A stretch of 14,135 nt of DNA from a bacterium UBP8_UBA817 (GTDB lineage: Bacteria; Margulisbacteria; Marinamargulisbacteria; UBA817). Shown in pieces: positions 1 to 6,120 of this stretch (position 1 is its first letter; the number at the start of each line of letters is the position of its first letter). The notes under the pieces are model-generated. The model worked only from the letters and a program-made list of their open reading frames with translations. It had not been told where the DNA came from and made no database searches. The stretch covers positions 1 to 14,135 of the forward strand of contig DBHX01000024.1 of assembly GCA_002296285.1 (NCBI GenBank). Direction: 5' to 3'. The position numbers were made by a program, and so were the translations under genes.

Positions 1-141
1 ACTTTTTCAACATAATGGATCGTTAATACGATTCCGAAGTGAGTTTTAGTTCAAATTGTAAACCACGAGAAGCACAGGTTTAGTTGATGGTGGTTATAAT
101 ATGAAATCAGTGTGGGTCTTTCATTTTCAACACAAAAAAAG

Positions 142-153
142 TAAACTGAGTCC
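142..153 (+). promoter_or_regulatory. Putative -10 element just before the arsC-like start
   Basis: TAAACT at 142-147 resembles a sigma70 -10 box and is separated from the ATG at 154 by only six bases (GAGTCC). There is no Shine-Dalgarno in that gap and no convincing -35 at 16-18 bases upstream. If used, transcription would start at or next to the A of the ATG, giving a leaderless mRNA. A separate perfect TATAAT at 95-100 is an alternative -10 but also lacks a good -35. The element is seen in the sequence; its use is inference. Confidence 0.35.
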
Positions 154-492
154 ATGATTCTATACCATAACCCGCATTGCAGTAAAAGCCGACAAGCATT
201 GGCCTTATTGCAAGAAAGAAACATTGATGTTGCCATTAAATTGTATTTAAAGGATGGCATTGACGCCGATGAGGTGGTGGCGTTGTCCAAAGCTTTGGGC
301 ATGCACCCAAGTGAGTTTGTTCGAAAAGGGGAGGCCGAATACAAAAACCTTGGAACCGATGAGTTCTCTATTGAGGAATGGTCCGACATTATTGAGAAGG
401 CCCCCATTCTATTGGAACGCCCGATTTTGTTAAACGGTGATCAAGCCGTCATTGGCCGGCCACCGGAAAATATATTGAATTTAATCCATTAA
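154..492 (+). CDS. ArsC/YfgD-family thioredoxin-fold reductase (putative glutaredoxin-dependent arsenate reductase)
   Basis: This 112-residue protein has the length and motifs of the ArsC/Spx/YffB family of small cytoplasmic thioredoxin-fold proteins. The N-terminal YHNPHCSKSR carries the presumed catalytic cysteine, Cys9. Arg57 (FVRKGE), Arg89 (LERPIL) and Arg102 (IGRPPENIL) match the three oxyanion-binding arginines of E. coli ArsC. Family members reduce arsenate to arsenite with glutathione and glutaredoxin, but many YfgD-like members have no proven arsenate role. No arsR, arsB or acr3 gene lies within the window, so true arsenic detoxification is not supported by context. The ATG at 154 is the only start that keeps the complete fold; no Shine-Dalgarno precedes it. 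The gene meets hupE tail to tail, and both stop codons lie in the TTAA at 489-492. Family assignment is firm; substrate is uncertain. Confidence 0.85.
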   Translation: MILYHNPHCSKSRQALALLQERNIDVAIKLYLKDGIDADEVVALSKALGMHPSEFVRKGEAEYKNLGTDEFSIEEWSDIIEKAPILLERPILLNGDQAVIGRPPENILNLIH

Positions 493-1064
493 ACAGCGTT
501 TATCAATAAGACGGTTCCAGAAATGATGAGTAACCCACCCGTCATTTGGGTGATGCGCACGGCTTTTGGAAGTTTATTAATCAGTTCGCCAATGCCAACA
601 CCCGCAATATGAATCGCGATTGTTGATATCATAAATCCTGCAATGTAGATTTCAGGCAATACAAAAATGGGCATTTCTATACCATGAGCAACCCCATGAA
701 CCAGTGCAAATAATCCAACAGTAACAAATGTGGCTGTAAGGGTTAAAAAACGCGGGACTAAAAATAGGACGCCAAACACAATGACGGACAATGAGATAAT
801 GGGCTCAATTAATAAGTTGATTGTACCATAAAATCCAATCACACAACCAAGAGCCATGATAAGAACAAAGCACGATGGCACTTGCCATATTGCCTTTCCA
901 CCAATTCGGGAGCTAATCATGCCCACACAAAGCATGGCCAATAAATGATCGAGGCTTACAACGGGATGAGTCATTCCTTCCATAAATCCAAAGCTTTTGG
1001 GTGGGGCTCCTGAATGAGCAAAGGTAGTTAAACTAAATAAGGCAATAATTAGTAAATAATTCAT
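489..1064 (-). CDS. HupE/UreJ-family membrane protein (putative nickel/cobalt permease)
   Basis: The 191-residue product begins with a hydrophobic signal-like segment (residues 3-16) followed by AHSG, matching the start of mature HupE/UreJ proteins. It then shows the family HX5DH motif (HPVVSLDH, residues 33-40) and a second histidine-rich motif, HGVAHGIE (residues 123-129 region). The rest is about six hydrophobic membrane segments. HupE/UreJ proteins are secondary transporters implicated in nickel or cobalt uptake, often beside NiFe hydrogenase or urease genes; neither is present here, so the metal and client enzyme are unknown. No Shine-Dalgarno precedes the ATG, but a TATGAT hexamer sits six bases upstream. 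The gene converges on the arsC-like gene with a 4-base overlap. Family confident, specificity inferred. Confidence 0.85.
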   Translation of the reverse strand: MNYLLIIALFSLTTFAHSGAPPKSFGFMEGMTHPVVSLDHLLAMLCVGMISSRIGGKAIWQVPSCFVLIMALGCVIGFYGTINLLIEPIISLSVIVFGVLFLVPRFLTLTATFVTVGLFALVHGVAHGIEMPIFVLPEIYIAGFMISTIAIHIAGVGIGELINKLPKAVRITQMTGGLLIISGTVLLINAV

Positions 1065-1076
1065 GGTTACATCATA
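1065..1076 (-). promoter_or_regulatory. Putative -10 element just before hupE-like start
   Basis: On the minus strand TATGAT (1071-1076) matches five of six TATAAT positions. It is followed by GTAACC and then the ATG ending at 1064. The six-base gap has no ribosome binding site, so a transcript from this box would be leaderless or nearly so. No clear -35 was found. Confidence 0.35.
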
Positions 1077-1107
1077 AATGAAACTAATTAAAGTTCATAA
1101 TAATTGG

Positions 1108-1137
1108 TTGAATTTTTGGTTTGATCATTATTATAAT
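1108..1137 (+). promoter_or_regulatory. Sigma70-type promoter for the holin-like gene
   Basis: TTGAAT (1108-1113, four of six to TTGACA) is followed by an 18-base spacer and a perfect TATAAT (1132-1137). The predicted start of transcription, near 1144, lies after the upstream in-frame ATG at 1078 and just before the ribosome binding site at 1150-1155. This supports translation from 1162 rather than 1078. Confidence 0.55.
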
Positions 1138-1149
1138 TTTGACAGGGAA

Positions 1150-1155
1150 AAGGAG
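1150..1155 (+). promoter_or_regulatory. Ribosome binding site of the holin-like gene
   Basis: AAGGAG lies six bases before the ATG at 1162. It decides the start of the holin-like gene: the in-frame ATG at 1078 has no such site, and the 28 residues it would add look unlike the family. Confidence 0.7.
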
Positions 1156-1161
1156 AATGCC

Positions 1162-1554
1162 ATGCCAATAACACAAATGGTCGGTGAACTATTTAAGCCG
1201 ATAACCAATATGATCGATGACCTTCACACCAGTGAAGAAGAGAAATTTAAAATAAAAAAAGAAATGGCCAAAGTTCAATCCGATATTTAAATCAAAGTCT
1301 TGGATTATGAAAAAGAAATGGTTCAAGCCAAATCAACCATCATAAACTCAGAGGCCAATGGCCAGTCATGGCTGCAGCGAAATTGGCGGCCCATCAGCAT
1401 GTTAACTTTTTTGGTGTTGGTGGTATGTGATGCGTTTGGCTTATTGCGCACCCCACTGGCGCCTCAGGCATGGACATTGTTGCAAATTGGAATGGGCGGT
1501 TATGTCATTGGCCGGTCATGCGAAAAGGTGTTGCCAAATCTATTAAAGAAATAA
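1162..1554 (+). pseudogene. GTA/prophage-type 3TM holin-like gene interrupted by an in-frame TAA
   Basis: One reading frame runs from the ATG at 1162 to the TAA at 1552-1554, broken only by a TAA at 1288-1290. The upstream piece (42 residues, MPITQMVGELFKPITNMIDD onward, with DLHTSEEEK) and the downstream piece (87 codons, starting IKVLDYEKEM) join without a frame change. From memory of the family, together they resemble the small holins of gene transfer agents and prophages: an amphipathic N-terminus, a charged coiled-coil stretch with YEKEMVQAKSTIINSEA, the conserved SWLQRNWRPISMLTF, and a C-terminal IGMGGYVIGRSCEKV. Hydrophobic segments lie at about residues 77-94 and 103-117 of the composite. 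Changing TAA to AAA, CAA or GAA would restore about 130 codons. The downstream part has a TTG at 1300 in frame but no ribosome binding site. Alternatives are a sequencing error, readthrough or re-initiation. There is no endolysin or other phage gene in the window. Confidence 0.7.
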
Positions 1555-1788
1555 AAGATCTTAATTTTTAGCAAGATTATGTAACGTTTAATGAAGCTCT
1601 TATTTTATGTCTGCCCAAGGGGCAACATTGCTCAAATAGAGCGGGTATGAACCATGTGCAACAATTCTCAAGTTGCATGAATATCTTCAATGGTACAAAG
1701 TAATACTTGGCTCGCCGCCCCCCATCGGGCATCGTCATTTATGTTGATTTGAATGGGGCTGAGTATTTTGATGTTTGGATATAACAAA

Positions 1789-1817
1789 TTGCGAATAAAT
1801 AAATAATTCGTTAGTAT
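1789..1817 (+). promoter_or_regulatory. Candidate promoter of the mdh-sdhCAB operon
   Basis: TTGCGA (1789-1794) and TAGTAT (1812-1817) each match four of six consensus bases and are separated by exactly 17 bases. The spacer contains most of the CGAAT/ATTCG dyad, which overlaps the -35 end and could hold a regulator. This is the best-spaced pair before mdh, but TATATT further downstream (about 1832-1837) is an alternative -10. Confidence 0.4.
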
Positions 1818-1841
1818 TAGTGGGTAATAACTATATTCTTG

Positions 1842-1847
1842 AAGGAG
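1842..1847 (+). promoter_or_regulatory. Ribosome binding site of mdh
   Basis: AAGGAG lies six bases before the ATG at 1854. It fixes the start there and rules out the in-frame TTG at 1839, which precedes and overlaps this site. Confidence 0.8.
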
Positions 1848-1853
1848 ATTAAA

Positions 1854-2789
1854 ATGGCACGACAAAAAATTACCGTCGTAGGTGCGGGCAATGTGGGCGC
1901 AACGGCAGCTCAGCGAATTGTAGAAAAACAACTGGCCGATGTGGTCTTGGTGGATATTGTTGAAGGGTTTGCGAAAGGAAAAGCCCTTGATATGATGCAA
2001 TCCGCGGCAACCGAAGGGTTTGATACCAAAATTATTGGATCTGAAACCTACGAGGAAACAAATGATTCTGACGTTATTATTGTTACGGCTGGCATTGCAC
2101 GTAAACCTGGCATGTCACGGGATGATTTGTTGGCGACCAATGCCAAAATTGTGACCAGTGTTGTTGAGCAAACAGTTGAAAGATCACCAAATGCCGTATA
2201 TGTCATTGTTTCCAATCCTTTGGATGCCATGACCTTTTTAGCTTGGAAAAAATCAGGATTGCCAGCTGAGCGCGTCGTGGGCATGGCCGGGGTGTTGGAC
2301 TCATCTCGTTACGCGTGTTTTATTGCTGAAGAAGCCAAATGCTCAATCAAAGATGTGCGTGCCATGGTATTGGGTGGCCATGGTGATTCCATGGTGCCTG
2401 TTCCTGAATATTCCACGGTGAATGGAATTCCTATTGAACAATTATTGAGTAAAGAAACCATTGAAAAGATCAATGAACGTACCAAACATGGTGGGGCTGA
2501 GATTGTGAAATATCTAAAAACTGGGTCGGCTTATTATGCCCCATCCGCATCAGCTGTGGCCATGGCCGAAGCCATTTTATTGGATTCAAATCGCTTGGTT
2601 CCTGCCTGTGCTTATGTAAACGGAGAGTATGGCTTGAATGATGTGTATTGTGGTGTGCCCGTTATTTTAAATAAAAATGGCGTTGAAAAAATTATTGAGA
2701 TTGAGCTAAGAGATGAAAGCAATGATGCCCTTCACAAATCTGCAAACGATGTTAGAGAACTTTGTGATAAGATTCTAACAGCAGTTTAG
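1854..2789 (+). CDS. mdh: Malate dehydrogenase, LDH-like type
   Basis: The cytoplasmic 311-residue enzyme oxidises malate to oxaloacetate with NAD+ in the TCA cycle. The N-terminal Rossmann fold shows GAGNVG at residues 10-15 and the NAD-ribose-binding Asp34. The substrate loop GIARKPGMSRDDL carries Arg83, the arginine that marks malate rather than lactate specificity, and Arg89. Asn121 (SNPLDAMT), Asp149 and Arg152 (GVLDSSRYA) and catalytic His176 (GGHGDSMVP) are all present. Length and motifs fit the LDH-like MDH clade found in Bacteroidota, Chloroflexota, Bacillota and others rather than the E. coli type. A start at 1854 is chosen for its AAGGAG site. mdh is the first gene of an operon, with sdhC beginning eight bases after its TAG. 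Confidence is high. Confidence 0.96.
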   Translation: MARQKITVVGAGNVGATAAQRIVEKQLADVVLVDIVEGFAKGKALDMMQSAATEGFDTKIIGSETYEETNDSDVIIVTAGIARKPGMSRDDLLATNAKIVTSVVEQTVERSPNAVYVIVSNPLDAMTFLAWKKSGLPAERVVGMAGVLDSSRYACFIAEEAKCSIKDVRAMVLGGHGDSMVPVPEYSTVNGIPIEQLLSKETIEKINERTKHGGAEIVKYLKTGSAYYAPSASAVAMAEAILLDSNRLVPACAYVNGEYGLNDVYCGVPVILNKNGVEKIIEIELRDESNDALHKSANDVRELCDKILTAV

Positions 2790-2797
2790 GAGGAGTC

Positions 2798-3445
2798 ATG
2801 TTAAAATTATCAACCATTCAGAAAAAACAAATTGTTGGAATCACTGGCCTCGCAATGGTTGGGTTTGTGTTAGCACACCTCTCCGGTAATTTTTTAATCT
2901 ATAAAGGCCCAGAGGCTTTTAATGGTTACGCTAAATTTTTACACGATCTTGGGGCTTTATTGTGGATGATGAGAGCCGGAATCTTGGCATCATTTTTATT
3001 GCACATGGGATTCACGATTAATTTGGTAATCACCAACCGAAAAGCTCGTGTTAATCGGTATTACAAATACCAAAATCATCGGTCTGAAAGCTCTTTGGCA
3101 ACTCAGTTGATGCCATTGTCTGGATCCATTATTCTGATTTATATAATCTTCCATTTATTGGATTTTTCATTGGCGGACAAAGTGGGGATTATTCAAGGCA
3201 TTGATTATGGCTTGTATGGGTTGGTGATTAACACTTTAAAAGATCCAATTCATGCGGTATTGTACATCATTTCAATGGCAAGTGTTGGCCTACACATGTA
3301 CCATGCGTTTCAAAGTGTATTTCAAACATTCGGGTTAATGTCAGAAAAAAATCAACCGCGATTGGTATTGGCAAGTAAAGTATTGGGTGTTGCGATAACG
3401 TTGGGTTACAGTTCCATTCCAGTCTACATTATGATGAATTTTTAG
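2798..3445 (+). CDS. sdhC: Succinate dehydrogenase cytochrome b membrane anchor (single-subunit type)
   Basis: This 215-residue integral membrane protein anchors succinate dehydrogenase and carries electrons to quinone. Five hydrophobic segments are visible at about residues 11-34, 52-80, 105-125, 150-175 and 190-213. His27 (LAHLSGNFLIY), His69 (LLHMGF), His119 (IIFHLLDF) and His166 (GLHMYHAF) fall in the first four segments at positions close to the four heme-ligating histidines of the Bacillus subtilis diheme SdhC. This indicates a type B, diheme cytochrome b558-like anchor, and explains the absence of a separate sdhD. A strong AGGAGG overlaps the end of mdh and precedes the ATG. The start of sdhA follows nine bases after the TAG. 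Confidence 0.93.
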   Translation: MLKLSTIQKKQIVGITGLAMVGFVLAHLSGNFLIYKGPEAFNGYAKFLHDLGALLWMMRAGILASFLLHMGFTINLVITNRKARVNRYYKYQNHRSESSLATQLMPLSGSIILIYIIFHLLDFSLADKVGIIQGIDYGLYGLVINTLKDPIHAVLYIISMASVGLHMYHAFQSVFQTFGLMSEKNQPRLVLASKVLGVAITLGYSSIPVYIMMNF

Positions 3446-3454
3446 GAAATAAAT

Positions 3455-5362
3455 ATGGCAAAATTAAAATCAAACGAACCATCAGGACCAGTCTCAGAAA
3501 AATGGGAAAAGCATAAATTCGATATGAAGTTGGTAAACCCTGCCAACAAACGTAAGTTAAAAATCATTGTTGTTGGCACGGGTTTGGCAGGAGCGTCTGC
3601 ATCGGCCAGCTTGGGTGAGCTTGGCTACAATGTTCACACATTTACCTATCACGAATCGGCCAGGCGTGCTCACAGCATTGCGGCGCAAGGTGGCATCAAT
3701 GCCGCAAAAAACTATTGCAACGATGGTGATAGTGTTCAGCGATTATTTTTTGACACGGTCAAGGGTGGGGACTTTCGAGCTAGAGAGGCCAATGTGCATC
3801 GCTTGGCTGAAAATTCAGTAAAAATTATTGACCATTGTGTGGCTCAAGGCGTTCCTTTTGCGAGAGAGTATGGCGGACTACTTGATAACCGATCATTTGG
3901 TGGCGCTCAGGTCTCCCGGACATTTTATGCAAAAGGTCAAACGGGTCAACAATTACTGTTGGGCGCTTACCAAGCCATGATGAAAGAAGTTGAAGCCAAA
4001 ACGGTAACCCTTCATACACGCGCCGAAATGATGGATTTGGTCGTGGTTGATGGCAAAGCTCGTGGTATTATTGTTCGTAATTTGTTGACGGGGGAACTTG
4101 AAAAGCATGCGGCAGATGCGGTCGTTTTAGCTACCGGTGGGTATGGCAATGTGTTTTATTTATCTACCAATGCCATGGCATGCAATGTTACCTCAACATG
4201 GCGAGCCCATAAGAAAGGCGCTTATTTTGCGAATCCTTGTTACACACAAATTCATCCCACTTGCATTCCAGTTAAAGGGGATTATCAATCCAAGCTAACG
4301 CTAATGAGTGAAAGTTTAAGAAATGACGGTCGCGTATGGGTGCCCAATGCTGTGGGGGATCATCGTCCAGCAAAAGACATTCCAGAAGATGAACGTGATT
4401 ATTATTTAGAAAGAAAATACCCTAGTTTTGGGAACTTGGTTCCTCGTGATTTGGCATCAAGAAATGCCAAAGAACAAACCGACTTAGGTAAAGGCATCAA
4501 TGGTGGCCTAGCGGTTTATTTGGACTTTGCTGATTCCATTAAGCGTTTGGGTAAAGATACCATTGAAGCGCGGTACGGTAACTTATTTGATATGTACCAA
4601 CAAATTACGGGAACCAACCCTTATGAGTCTCCAATGATGATTTATCCTGCGGTTCACTATACCATGGGTGGTCTTTGGGTGGATTACAATCTCGAAAGTA
4701 CCATCCCTGGCTTGCATGTGTTGGGCGAAGCCAATTTTTCTGATCACGGAGCCAACCGATTGGGTGCATCGGCATTGATGCAAGGCTTGTCCGATGGCTA
4801 TTTTATTATTCCAAACACCATTGGTCATTATTTTGGATCCAATGATTTAGGAAAAGTAACCACAGATGCCCCTGAATTTGATGAAGCATTAAATAATGTT
4901 CAAGAAAAGATTAATCAGCTGGTCAATATCAAGGGGTCGAAAACAGTGGACCACTTTCACAGAGAACTTGGGTTATTGGTTTGGGATAAATGTGGAATGG
5001 CAAGAGATAAGGCTGGGCTTGAGGAGGCGTTGAAACGCATTCCTGAAATTCGTGACGAGTTTTGGGATAATGTGAACGTGACCGGTGATGGTCAATTCAA
5101 CCAAACATTGGAAAAAGCCGGTCGTGTGGCGGATTTCTTGGAATTTGGTGAACTGATGTGCCAAGATGCATTGCACAGAGAAGAGTCTTGTGGTGGGCAT
5201 TTCAGAACGGAACATCAAACCAAAGAAGGGGAGGCCCTTCGTAATGATGACGATTTCTGTTTTGTGTCCGGCTGGGAATACAATGAAGGAAAAAAAGCAA
5301 AACTTAATACGGAAGATTTAACATTTAAGGATGTTCCATTATCACAAAGGAGCTATAAGTAA
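3455..5362 (+). CDS. sdhA: Succinate dehydrogenase flavoprotein subunit
   Basis: The 635-residue catalytic subunit oxidises succinate to fumarate and passes electrons from covalently bound FAD to SdhB on the cytoplasmic face. The dinucleotide-binding motif is VVGTGLAGASA (residues 39-49). His73 in RRAHSIAAQGGINAA is the expected site of the covalent FAD bond. Active-site residues are visible: His267 (IHPTCIP), Arg331 (PRDLASRNA), His401 (VHYTMGGLW) and Arg435 (DHGANRLGAS). The protein is longer than the proteobacterial SdhA (about 590), with an N-terminal extension of about 35 residues and family-typical text such as CVAQGVPFAREYGGLLDNRS; this is the form paired with single cytochrome b anchors in Bacteroidota and Bdellovibrionota. 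The A of the sdhB ATG is the last base of the sdhA TAA (TAATG), implying translational coupling. Confidence 0.97.
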   Translation: MAKLKSNEPSGPVSEKWEKHKFDMKLVNPANKRKLKIIVVGTGLAGASASASLGELGYNVHTFTYHESARRAHSIAAQGGINAAKNYCNDGDSVQRLFFDTVKGGDFRAREANVHRLAENSVKIIDHCVAQGVPFAREYGGLLDNRSFGGAQVSRTFYAKGQTGQQLLLGAYQAMMKEVEAKTVTLHTRAEMMDLVVVDGKARGIIVRNLLTGELEKHAADAVVLATGGYGNVFYLSTNAMACNVTSTWRAHKKGAYFANPCYTQIHPTCIPVKGDYQSKLTLMSESLRNDGRVWVPNAVGDHRPAKDIPEDERDYYLERKYPSFGNLVPRDLASRNAKEQTDLGKGINGGLAVYLDFADSIKRLGKDTIEARYGNLFDMYQQITGTNPYESPMMIYPAVHYTMGGLWVDYNLESTIPGLHVLGEANFSDHGANRLGASALMQGLSDGYFIIPNTIGHYFGSNDLGKVTTDAPEFDEALNNVQEKINQLVNIKGSKTVDHFHRELGLLVWDKCGMARDKAGLEEALKRIPEIRDEFWDNVNVTGDGQFNQTLEKAGRVADFLEFGELMCQDALHREESCGGHFRTEHQTKEGEALRNDDDFCFVSGWEYNEGKKAKLNTEDLTFKDVPLSQRSYK

Positions 5363-6120
5363 TGGCAGAAGATAAAACAATCACACTAACCTTAAAAGTT
5401 TGGCGCCAAAAAAACGCTGAAGATAAAGGTCATTTTGAAATTTACAAAGCCAAAGATATCAATGAAAACATGTCCTTTTTAGAAATGTTGGACGTCATAA
5501 ACGATACCTTAACATTAAATAATCAAACCCCGATTGCCTTTGATCATGATTGCCGTGAGGGCATTTGTGGATCCTGTGGGGCAATGGTGAATGGCGTCGC
5601 TCATGGCCCAGTGTCTGGCGTGACATTATGTCAGCTTCACATGCGATCATTTAATGATGGTGATACGGTTGTTATTGAACCATTTAGAGCCAAATCATTG
5701 CCTGTGATTCAGGATTTAGTCATTGATCGAACAGCCTTTGATCGAATTATTGCCAAAGGTGGATACATTTCGGTAAAAACCGGAAGTGCGCCAGAAGCCA
5801 ATGATACTCCGATCGAAAAAAAGAAAGCAGATGCTTCATTTGATGCCGCAGCCTGCATCGGTTGTTCAGCCTGTGTTGCCGCATGTCCGAATGCATCAGC
5901 GTCATTGTTTGTGTCAGCAAAGGTGTCTCATTTGGTATTGCTACCTCAAGGGCATGCCGAGAAAAAACGAGTCGTTCAAATGGTTGATCAAATGGATAAA
6001 GAGGGCTTTGGTGGTTGTTCCAATGCGTATCAATGCCAAGCCGCATGTCCAAAAGAAATTAAAGTCGAGAACATTGCTCGAATGAATCGTGAGTATATCA
6101 AAGAAAAATCAATCCGATAA
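5362..6120 (+). CDS. sdhB: Succinate dehydrogenase iron-sulfur subunit
   Basis: This 252-residue subunit relays electrons from FAD to the membrane quinone site. The N-terminal ferredoxin-like domain binds a [2Fe-2S] cluster through Cys64, Cys69, Cys72 and Cys90 (CREGICGSCG...LC). The C-terminal domain has CIGCSACVAACP (Cys165, 168, 171, 175) and CSNAYQCQAACP (Cys219, 225, 229); by the known family pattern the first three plus Cys229 bind [4Fe-4S], and Cys175, 219 and 225 bind [3Fe-4S]. All eleven ligands are present. The start overlaps the sdhA stop by one base. The start of the downstream propeller gene lies inside the last 32 bases of sdhB, in another frame. Confidence 0.97.
   Translation: MAEDKTITLTLKVWRQKNAEDKGHFEIYKAKDINENMSFLEMLDVINDTLTLNNQTPIAFDHDCREGICGSCGAMVNGVAHGPVSGVTLCQLHMRSFNDGDTVVIEPFRAKSLPVIQDLVIDRTAFDRIIAKGGYISVKTGSAPEANDTPIEKKKADASFDAAACIGCSACVAACPNASASLFVSAKVSHLVLLPQGHAEKKRVVQMVDQMDKEGFGGCSNAYQCQAACPKEIKVENIARMNREYIKEKSIR

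Larger units (their letters stand above)
1555..1853. other. Noncoding spacer between holin-like gene and mdh
   Basis: I see no convincing gene in these 299 bases. They contain a short hairpin TGCCC-AAG-GGGCA (1612-1624) not followed by a T-run, a TGCAAC/GTTGCA inverted repeat with a nine-base loop (1657-1677), and a small dyad CGAAT/ATTCG at about 1792-1810 lying between the proposed mdh -35 and -10. These could be regulatory but are short enough to arise by chance. The right end carries the mdh promoter candidate and ribosome binding site. Confidence 0.5.

Noticed and set aside
154..1064. An arsenic resistance island
   Set aside because: Only one ArsC-fold protein is present, with no arsR, efflux pump or arsenite-linked gene. 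The adjacent membrane protein is HupE-like, not an arsenite transporter.
1078..1161. N-terminal 28-codon extension of the holin-like gene from the ATG at 1078
   Set aside because: It has no ribosome binding site, overlaps the proposed promoter (1108-1137), would start before the predicted transcription start, and is a low-complexity Asn/Trp/Phe/Tyr-rich stretch. The ATG at 1162 has AAGGAG at ideal spacing.
1288..1290. TAA read as a sense codon (genetic code change)
   Set aside because: TAA ends most other genes here (arsC-like, hupE-like, sdhA, sdhB, propeller, aspS, serC) at family-normal lengths, so TAA is a working stop codon.
1612..1624. TGCCC-AAG-GGGCA hairpin as a terminator of the holin-like gene
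   Set aside because: The stem is only five base pairs and is followed by ACATTGC rather than a run of T.
1668..2000. Minus-strand open frame of about 110 codons across the mdh promoter and start
   Set aside because: It overlaps the mdh 5' end and the mdh promoter and ribosome binding site, and has no start signal. Its C-terminal part (ININDDARWGAASQVLL) looks somewhat protein-like, but I cannot support a gene.
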